Shown one piece after another: positions 13,280 to 18,422 of a stretch of DNA of 18,422 nucleotides. The stretch's first letter is position 1. Each line of letters starts with the position of its first letter. Under the pieces are notes generated by a model that worked only from the letters and a program-made list of their open reading frames with translations, made no database searches and was not told where the DNA came from. This stretch comes from JBFXAM01 sp050184295 (GTDB lineage Bacteria > Planctomycetota > Phycisphaerae > UBA1845 > Fen-1342). Where the stretch lies: contig JBFXAM010000088.1 of NCBI GenBank assembly GCA_050184295.1, positions 1 through 18,422 on the forward strand, in the 5' to 3' direction. Both the position numbers and the translations under genes were made by a program.

Positions 13280-14911
13280 TCAGGTGCCGCGCGTGTTGGT
13301 GCCGCGATGCCGCACGGTCAGATAGAGCATCAGGCTGGCGCCGAGCAGCGCGAAGGGCAGCATCGAGAGAAACCACACCGTGGGGCTGAAGACGACCATC
13401 GGCTGCGTCGAGGCCGCGGCCGCCACGGACGAGAACTGCGGCGCGGCAGGCGCGCTGGTCGCGGCGGCGCTGGTGACGGCCTTGGCGGCGTTGGGGAAAT
13501 ACGGCGAGTAGCGGTCGATCAGGCGCCCGACGCCCCAGGTCGCGAGCACGGCGCCGGCATACTGAAACATGTTCACCAGGCCGAGCGAGAAGCCCGACAT
13601 CTTGCGCCCGCCGAGGTCCATCACCGCCGCGGTGCCGAGGATCGAGTGGGTCGAGTTGCAGGTAAGGCTGATCGCGAGCAGCAGCGCGATGGAGAGCGTC
13701 GGGGTCATGACATGGTAGTTGAACGACGCCCAGATGCCGAGCAGGATCAGCACGGCCTCGGCGCTGTAGAGCGTCGCCGCGACCGGGGCGCGCCGCCCCT
13801 TGAGGTAACGATCGGACACAAAGCCGCTGCTGAGCGAACCGACGAACGCCGAAATCGGCAGGAAGACGGCGAGGATCCAGTACATGTGCGAGGTCTTGCC
13901 GGCGCCCCACACCTCGTTCAGGTAGATGGCGAACCAGCTCTCGACGCCGCGCCGCACGAACCCGGTACACATGTACGCGACCGCGACGAACCAGATGACC
14001 GGGTTCGAGGCGATCGCCCAGAAGACCTGCGCGACGTGCAGGCGTTCGTGGATGTTCTCGCCGGCCTTCTCGTCCTCGTGCCGCACGCGGTGGCCGGCGT
14101 CCTCCGGGTGGTTCTTGACCAGCAGGTTGAGCAGCACGACCATCAGTGCGACAATGACGGGCGGAATGATGAACGCGTAGCGCCAGTCAAGCTTCGGAAT
14201 CGTGATCGAATAAAACACCAGCGGGATGATCGCGCCCGACGCGAGCAGCGCCGCGAGCTGATTGGCCCCGATCGCACCGAGCTGGATCATCCCGCCGAAA
14301 ATGCCCGCGAACCCGCCGCGCTCGCGCCTCCGAAACCAGGCGGCGTTGATCTTCACCATGCCGGGCGCGCCGAACGCCTGCACGTAGCCGTCGGCGGCGC
14401 GGATCACAAAGAGAATGTAGAACATCCAGACGAAGTGGCTCCACGCCGTGAATCCGAACGCGAGGTTGAGCACGACCGTCCCGAGCGCGCCGATCGTCAT
14501 CGCCTGCTTGCCGCCCACCCGGTCGGCGAACAAGCCGTTGAAGAACTGCCCGATGCCATACGCGCCGTCGCGGGAGGCCTGGATCGCGCCGTACTGCTCG
14601 TTGTTGAAGCTCAGCCCCGCCTTGAGCTCCGGCGCGACGGCGCCGAGGTTGTAGCGGCAGAGGTAGTAGGACGCGTAGGTGAGCCCCAGCACGAACCAGT
14701 TCTGCGCCCGGCGCAGCCGATATGGCGAAAACGGCTCGAAGGTCGCTTCTTCCAGCGCGCCGCCCTGCGCCGCGCCGCTTTCCCCGGACGCGGCCCGCCC
14801 GGCGCGCGACGACCCCAGGTCGCGCCCGCAACGCGCGCAGGCGCGCGCCTCGGGCCCGTTCAGGAAGCGACAATCCGGATTCGCGCATTCGAGGGGTGCT
14901 GTGTTCGACAT
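13280..14911 (-). CDS. MFS transporter (OPA/GlpT-UhpT-like) with N-terminal zinc ribbon
   Basis: A 543-residue protein. Residues 9-28 contain Cys at 9, 14, 25 and 28 (CANPDC...CARCG), a zinc-ribbon pattern, followed by a linker to about 60. The rest is an MFS transporter of about 12 helices. YASYYLCRYNLGAVAPELK (79-97), FNGLFADRVGGKQAM (the helix 2-3 loop motif) and GFVSDRYLKGRRAPVA fit the organophosphate:phosphate antiporter group (GlpT/UhpT/UhpC). An Ala/Ser/Pro-rich stretch before the last helix (about 475-505) is unusual. The substrate is unknown; a sugar phosphate or glycerol phosphate is plausible. The zinc ribbon would be cytosolic and could sense or bind a partner. The ATG at 14911 is preceded by AGAAGG. 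Confidence 0.85.
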   Translation of the reverse strand: MSNTAPLECANPDCRFLNGPEARACARCGRDLGSSRAGRAASGESGAAQGGALEEATFEPFSPYRLRRAQNWFVLGLTYASYYLCRYNLGAVAPELKAGLSFNNEQYGAIQASRDGAYGIGQFFNGLFADRVGGKQAMTIGALGTVVLNLAFGFTAWSHFVWMFYILFVIRAADGYVQAFGAPGMVKINAAWFRRRERGGFAGIFGGMIQLGAIGANQLAALLASGAIIPLVFYSITIPKLDWRYAFIIPPVIVALMVVLLNLLVKNHPEDAGHRVRHEDEKAGENIHERLHVAQVFWAIASNPVIWFVAVAYMCTGFVRRGVESWFAIYLNEVWGAGKTSHMYWILAVFLPISAFVGSLSSGFVSDRYLKGRRAPVAATLYSAEAVLILLGIWASFNYHVMTPTLSIALLLAISLTCNSTHSILGTAAVMDLGGRKMSGFSLGLVNMFQYAGAVLATWGVGRLIDRYSPYFPNAAKAVTSAAATSAPAAPQFSSVAAAASTQPMVVFSPTVWFLSMLPFALLGASLMLYLTVRHRGTNTRGT

Positions 14912-15109
14912 GGACCTTCTGGTTCGCCCGCGGGTGAGCCCGTTCGCCGCGCCTCGCGTGGCTTCGCCGCCCGGCGGCGTCCACGCCCGTCTATTCGCCG
15001 CATTCTACCGCCAAAACGCGTCCGTCAGAACCCGTCGCGCCCAGCGGCGGGCCCGACGCGCGCGCCACGCTTACCCACCGCGCCGAGACACCGGTGCGCC
15101 GCGCCCACC

Positions 15110-16470
15110 CTACCACACCCCGCCGCGCGAGCTGCCATGCACGACGACGAACACCGCGATCGCCGCAGAGAGCGTCGCGAACCACCACGTCATGCGCCGC
15201 GCCTCGGTCGGCTTCCACTCGATCAGCCACAGCGCGAGCACGATCGGCACGATGTAATAGCGCGGCTCCGCGACGGACAGCGGCAGCAGAAACAGGAATG
15301 TGAACGCGCCGACGAGCGACATCTCCGCACAGCGCGGCTGATCGGCGACGAAGCGGACGACGATCGGCGCCAGCACGACGATCAACCCCGCGCCCGCGAG
15401 CTTCGCGACCGGCCAGTGGCGCATCGCTTCCAGCGGCCAGTTGCGGACATAATCGAGGTCGTAGTTCCACGCGTGCGGGCTGCGAAACGAGAGCGCCAGC
15501 ACCGCGACCGCGGCGACCGTCGCGGCGACGCCGGCCGGCCGCATGAGCCAGCCGCGCGCCAACCCACGCCACACGGGCGCCGCGCGGACGACCCACAGCG
15601 GCAGCCCGAGCAACGCAACGAAGATCGCGAAACAGTAAAGCTGCGCGGGGTTGAACTCCATGCGGTTGAACACCGCGGGGCCGATCGTCAGCCGCCCGAA
15701 GATCAGCAGCGCCGCGGCCGCGACAACGAGGATCGCGACATGCGGCCACAGTCCTGCCGCGCCGCGCCGATCCAAACCGCTGCGCCAAGCGGCGGGCCGC
15801 GACGGCGAGAACCGCTCGGCGCGCCGGGCGCCGTGCTTGCCGCACGGGGTTCCGATGCGCCGCCGCGGCGTTCCACCAGCAGCGCCCACGCGACGAAGAA
15901 AGCGACCCAGACCACGCTCGTCTGTCGGATCAGACACGCGACCAGCAGCGCCACACCCGACCATGCGTAGCGCCGCCGTTCGTGCAGTTCGAGCGCCGCC
16001 ACCACCGGCAGCACGCCGGCCACGTCTGTGTAAGCCAGCGCGACGAATGGAAAGAGCAGCGGATTCCAGGCAAAGTGCAGCAGCCGGTCCACGGCGAGCG
16101 TGGCGCCGTGCGGAGCGATCGTCGCAGCGACTCCGCGAACGGTCGGGGCGATTCCGGTCGCGCGGCGCTCCAGGCCAATCGCGAACACCGCGACCGCCGC
16201 GCACGCGAGCAGCACGTTGAGCCCGCGCACCGCGAGCGCCGCGGCGCCGCACCACGCCGTCGCACCCGCCGCCAGCACGTGATACGTCGGCAGCATGGGG
16301 ACATCGCCGATCCCGGACCAGTCGCGCTGCGCGAAGCGCGCGATGACCGGCAGGTGCTCCTCTTCGTCTGCGATCGGATTTGGATTCAGCAGCGCCAGCA
16401 CGAGCCACAGCAGCGCATACGAGCCGCAAGCCAGCGCGAGCGCCGTGCGTAAGCGCTGCGGCCGCTTCAC
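15110..16470 (-). pseudogene. DIE2/ALG10-like GT-C glucosyltransferase, reading frame split by an inserted repeat
   Basis: Two halves of one polytopic membrane protein lie in different frames. From GTG 16470 (AGAGG 9 bases upstream) the first frame gives about 204 residues: NPIADEEEHLPVIARFAQRD (31-50), LPTYHVL (60-66), RGLNVL (82-87), FPFVALAYTDVAG (140-152) and IRQTSVVWVAFF (181-192). It then enters a repeat and would stop at 15703. The second frame resumes with WPHVAILVV near 15750 and continues through LTIG, EFNPAQLYCF (near 15650), HAWNYDLDYVRNW (near 15460) and AEPRYYIVP (near 15260) to the TAG at 15110. These blocks follow ALG10 (dolichyl-P-Glc: oligosaccharide glucosyltransferase) in order: DE..HLP, YYT-, RQTNI.W, PQL.YF, LLADNRHY-like, and E.RYFI.P. 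Either the gene is broken, or an assembly error or frameshift restores it. Flanking genes do not reveal the substrate. Confidence 0.72.
15781..15863 (-). repeat. Interspersed GC-rich repeat inside the ALG10-like gene (copy 1)
   Basis: Positions 15791-15863 match 18038-18110 in the same orientation over 73 bases with 7 mismatches and no gaps; similarity fades towards 15781. It contains the hairpin CCGTGC-TTGCC-GCACGG (15831-15847). In the disrupted gene it translates as GASEPRA...RRRGPP, low-complexity and unlike the rest. Removing about 83 bases (83 leaves remainder 2 when divided by 3) would rejoin the two halves in frame. Confidence 0.8.
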
Positions 16471-16507
16471 GCTCTGCTGCCTCTGGAGGAGTGCCCCGTT
16501 GAAACCC

Positions 16508-16571
16508 GGGGGGCCGGCGTCCCGCCGGTCGTTTGCCGAAACCAGCGCCAAGCGAGACGCCCGGACCACCC
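16508..16571. repeat. Degenerate copy of the ACGGGCG palindromic repeat
   Basis: Left arm GGGGGCCGGCGTCCCGCC and right arm AGCGAGACGCCCGGACCACC (16551-16570) form an imperfect inverted repeat around a loop with GTTTGCCG. The right arm matches the inverted unit GCGAGACGCCCGTACCACC at 9331-9349 with one change. It sits upstream of the ALG10-like gene, between its start and the M20 peptidase stop, and explains why the open frame extends past the real start. Confidence 0.65.
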
Positions 16572-16617
16572 ATGTGCAGACAGTGGCCTGTTTCGGAGGC
16601 CGCACAATAACGTCGGG

Positions 16618-17979
16618 TCAGCGGGCCAGGTAGCCGAGCAGCCGCGCGATCGACTCAGCACCGCGGTCGAGATCGGGAATGCGCACCTTTTCGTTCGGGC
16701 CGTGCGCGTTGCAGTAGGGGCTGGCAAATCCGAGCATCAGGCTGTCGACGCCGAGGACGCGTTTGAACATCGGCAGGATCGGCAGCGAGCCGCCCTCGCG
16801 GATGAACGCCGGATCGCGGCTGAACGACTCGTGCAGCGCGCGTTTCGCGGCGCCGATGCTGGGGGCGTCGAGCGGAAACATGTACGGGTCCGCCACGCCG
16901 TGATTGTGAATCTCCAGCCGCACGGTGTTTGGACAGCGTTCGCGGATCGTCTTGTCGAAGAGCGCCCCGATCTCCTCGCCGCTCTGGTTGGGCACCAGCC
17001 GCATGCTCACCTTCGCGCCCGCCTTCGCGGGAATGATCGTGTTGGCGCCCGGCCCCGAGAATCCGCCGAAGATGCCGTTGGTGTCGAGCGTCGGGCGGCA
17101 CGTGCGGCGTTCGTTGGTGGTGAAGCCCTTCTCACCGTGAGGCGCGGGGCTGCCGAGGTCCGCGACGTACTTGCTCTCGTCGAAGGGCAGCGACGCGCCG
17201 AGCTTCCGCTCTTCGGCACTGGGATCGACGACCTTGTCATAGAAGCCGGGGATCGTGACGCGGCCGTTCGCGTCGTGCAGCGAAGCGATGATCTCGCACA
17301 GCACGATCGTCGGATTGGCGACCGCGCCGCCGTGCGTGCCGCTGTGCAGGTCGTGCCGGGGTCCGCTGAGGGCGATTTCCTTGTATACGAGCCCGCGCGT
17401 GCCGTGGGTGACGGTGGGCCAGCCGTCCTCGTACATGCCGGTGTCGGAGATGACGATCTCGTCGCAGCGGAGCATGTCCTTGTTCTGCTCGATGAACCTG
17501 GGCAGGTTGGGCGAACCGATCTCCTCCTCGGCCTCGATCAGGAGCTTCACGTTGATCGGCAGGCGCTTCGCGGTCGCCAGCCACGCCGCCGCCGCCCGCA
17601 GGTAGAGCAGCACTTGTCCCTTGTCGTCGGACGATCCGCGGCAGATGAGCCAGTCGCCTTGCGGCGTGGGGGTGAACGGGTCGGCGTCCCAGAGCTTGAG
17701 GTCGCCGGTCGGCTGCACGTCGACGTGTCCGTAGACCAGGATCGTCGGCTGGTTGGGCGCGTTGCACCATTCAGCGAAGACGAGCGGATGGCCGCCGGTT
17801 TCCATCATGCGGCTTTGCAGGCCGATGCGTTGGCAGAGTTCGTGGGTCCAGCGGACGGCGTTGGCGACGTCCTGCTTGTGCTCGGGGCGCGTGCTGACGC
17901 TGGGGATTCGGCACAGCTCGACGGTCCAGTCGAGGTGCTCGCGACGATGCTCCTGGAGATACGCGACCGCGTTTTTCAC
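16618..17979 (-). CDS. M20-family metallopeptidase (dipeptidase/carboxypeptidase-like)
   Basis: A 453-residue zinc-dependent peptidase of the M20/ArgE-DapE-PepV clan. Metal ligands and catalytic residues are visible: GHVDVQP (84-90, ligand His85 and catalytic-site Asp87), RGSSDDKGQ (114-122, bridging Asp118), EAEEEIGS (149-156), SDTGM (178-182) and AHGPNE (425-430). DLHSGTHGGAVANP (210-223) belongs to the dimerisation domain. It probably cleaves dipeptides or N-acyl amino acids in the cytosol; no signal peptide is seen. The start is GTG 17979 with GGGAG 6 bases upstream. The frame is open up to 18399, but the extra 140 residues run through an interspersed repeat and antisense to mutL, so I reject them. 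It is followed by the ALG10-like gene after 147 bases. Confidence 0.92.
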   Translation of the reverse strand: MKNAVAYLQEHRREHLDWTVELCRIPSVSTRPEHKQDVANAVRWTHELCQRIGLQSRMMETGGHPLVFAEWCNAPNQPTILVYGHVDVQPTGDLKLWDADPFTPTPQGDWLICRGSSDDKGQVLLYLRAAAAWLATAKRLPINVKLLIEAEEEIGSPNLPRFIEQNKDMLRCDEIVISDTGMYEDGWPTVTHGTRGLVYKEIALSGPRHDLHSGTHGGAVANPTIVLCEIIASLHDANGRVTIPGFYDKVVDPSAEERKLGASLPFDESKYVADLGSPAPHGEKGFTTNERRTCRPTLDTNGIFGGFSGPGANTIIPAKAGAKVSMRLVPNQSGEEIGALFDKTIRERCPNTVRLEIHNHGVADPYMFPLDAPSIGAAKRALHESFSRDPAFIREGGSLPILPMFKRVLGVDSLMLGFASPYCNAHGPNEKVRIPDLDRGAESIARLLGYLAR

Positions 17980-17985
17980 GGCGGG

Positions 17986-17990
17986 CTCCC
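17986..17990 (-). promoter_or_regulatory. Ribosome binding site supporting the M20 peptidase start
   Basis: The minus strand reads GGGAG, then six bases to GTG at 17979. The first residues after it (VKNAVAYLQEHRREHLDWTV) are the usual N-terminus of the family. Confidence 0.55.
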
Positions 17991-18027
17991 GTGCGGGGTG
18001 TCGGGCGAGCGGCCCAGCCGGACCCGC

Positions 18028-18110
18028 CGCGCCGCGCGGCGGGCCGCGACGGCGGGGGCCGGTCGGCGGGCCGGGCCCCGTGCTTGGCGCACGGGGTTCC
18101 GATGCGCCGC
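18028..18110 (-). repeat. Interspersed GC-rich repeat between the M20 and mutL genes (copy 2)
   Basis: Second copy of the repeat found inside the ALG10-like gene, 66 of 73 bases identical over 18038-18110. It has the same hairpin CCGTGC-TTGGC-GCACGG at 18078-18094. Here it lies in the divergent intergenic region, ending about 50 bases before mutL, and is probably harmless. It may lie in or near the promoters of both genes. Confidence 0.8.
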
Positions 18111-18160
18111 GGATTGTAACCGCGCGACTATACTGCGCCGCGGAGGAGGAGCCTGATTTC

Positions 18161-18422
18161 ATGGGACGCGTCCGTGTGTTGTCCACGAGTCTGGTCAATC
18201 GCATCGCCGCCGGCGAGTGCGTCGAGCGGCCCGCGAGCGTCGTGAAGGAACTTGTGGAGAACGCGCTGGACGCGGGCGCGGCGAACATCGCGATCCACAT
18301 CCTCGAAGGCGGGCGCGAACTCATCCGCGTGACGGACGACGGCTGCGGGATGGACGCGGACGACCTGCGGCTGTGCGTCGCGGAGCACGCGACGAGCAAG
18401 ATTCGCGAAGACGACGACCTGT
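18161..18422 (+). CDS. mutL: DNA mismatch repair protein MutL, N-terminal part
   Basis: The first 87 residues are present and the frame runs off the right edge. The GHKL ATPase motifs are clear: VNRIAAGECVERPASVVKEL (12-31), ENALDAGA (33-40, with the Glu that activates water), DDGCGM (59-64) and HATSKI (76-81). MutL links MutS mismatch recognition to strand cutting. The start ATG 18161 follows GGAGGAGGA (18142-18150) by 10 bases. TATACT at 18129-18134 is a possible -10, with no -35 at proper spacing. Residue 20 is Cys where most MutL have Val in AAGEVV. It is divergent from the M20 peptidase gene. Confidence 0.97.
   Translation, partial: MGRVRVLSTSLVNRIAAGECVERPASVVKELVENALDAGAANIAIHILEGGRELIRVTDDGCGMDADDLRLCVAEHATSKIREDDDL

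Noticed and set aside
15700..15870. Programmed -1 frameshift joining the ALG10-like halves
   Set aside because: The frame change is in the -1 direction, but I found no clear slippery heptamer in phase, and the repeat insertion explains the shift more simply.
12287..15970. Plus-strand open frame of 1227 codons
   Set aside because: It lies antisense to ppk2, the MFS gene and the ALG10-like gene, is extremely rich in Arg, His, Glu and Asp, and shows no family motif. It is a GC-driven shadow.
17980..18399. 140-residue N-terminal extension of the M20 peptidase
   Set aside because: It passes through the interspersed repeat and antisense to mutL. GTG 17979 has a ribosome site and the family N-terminus.

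Overview
The window is a very GC-rich (about two-thirds G+C by eye), densely coding stretch of a diderm bacterial chromosome. An outer membrane is implied by an ADP-heptose epimerase (LPS core) and an MCE/MlaD-type protein. A pseudopilin of the type abundant in Planctomycetota, together with many short palindromic interspersed repeats, makes a planctomycete-like host (perhaps a Phycisphaerae relative) my best guess. That is an inference: no rRNA or other decisive marker is present.

Layout. (1) 1-4058, minus strand: a tightly packed set of mlaD-like MCE protein, FAD-dependent reductase of the geranylgeranyl-reductase type, CorA metal channel and TerC-family membrane protein (cut by the window edge). 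Two of the three junctions are 4-base ATGA overlaps. (2) 4383-6773, minus: a molybdate locus, mop, a ModE-type HTH regulator, modA and modB, with a clear ModE-like palindrome between the regulator and modA. No modC ATPase is present. (3) 6902-8972, minus: two sugar-nucleotide short-chain dehydrogenases, an extended SDR of unknown substrate followed by hldD. (4) 8973-9735: a non-coding stretch with a 36-bp tandem palindromic repeat array. (5) 9736-10761, minus: a pseudopilin. (6) 11092-12207, plus: an exported cyclophilin-FKBP double peptidyl-prolyl isomerase, ending at a strong hairpin shared with a convergent PPK2-family kinase. (7) 12308-17979, minus: PPK2, an OPA-like MFS transporter with an N-terminal zinc ribbon, a DIE2/ALG10-like GT-C glucosyltransferase whose frame is split by an interspersed repeat, and an M20 dipeptidase. 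(8) 18161 to the end, plus: the start of mutL.

The best candidates for novelty are the bacterial ALG10-like protein and the repeat that breaks it, the split molybdate sensor (HTH and Mop domain as separate overlapping genes) with a recognisable operator and no modC, and the cyclophilin-FKBP fusion. I see no defence island, CRISPR array, phage, transposase, tRNA or rRNA.
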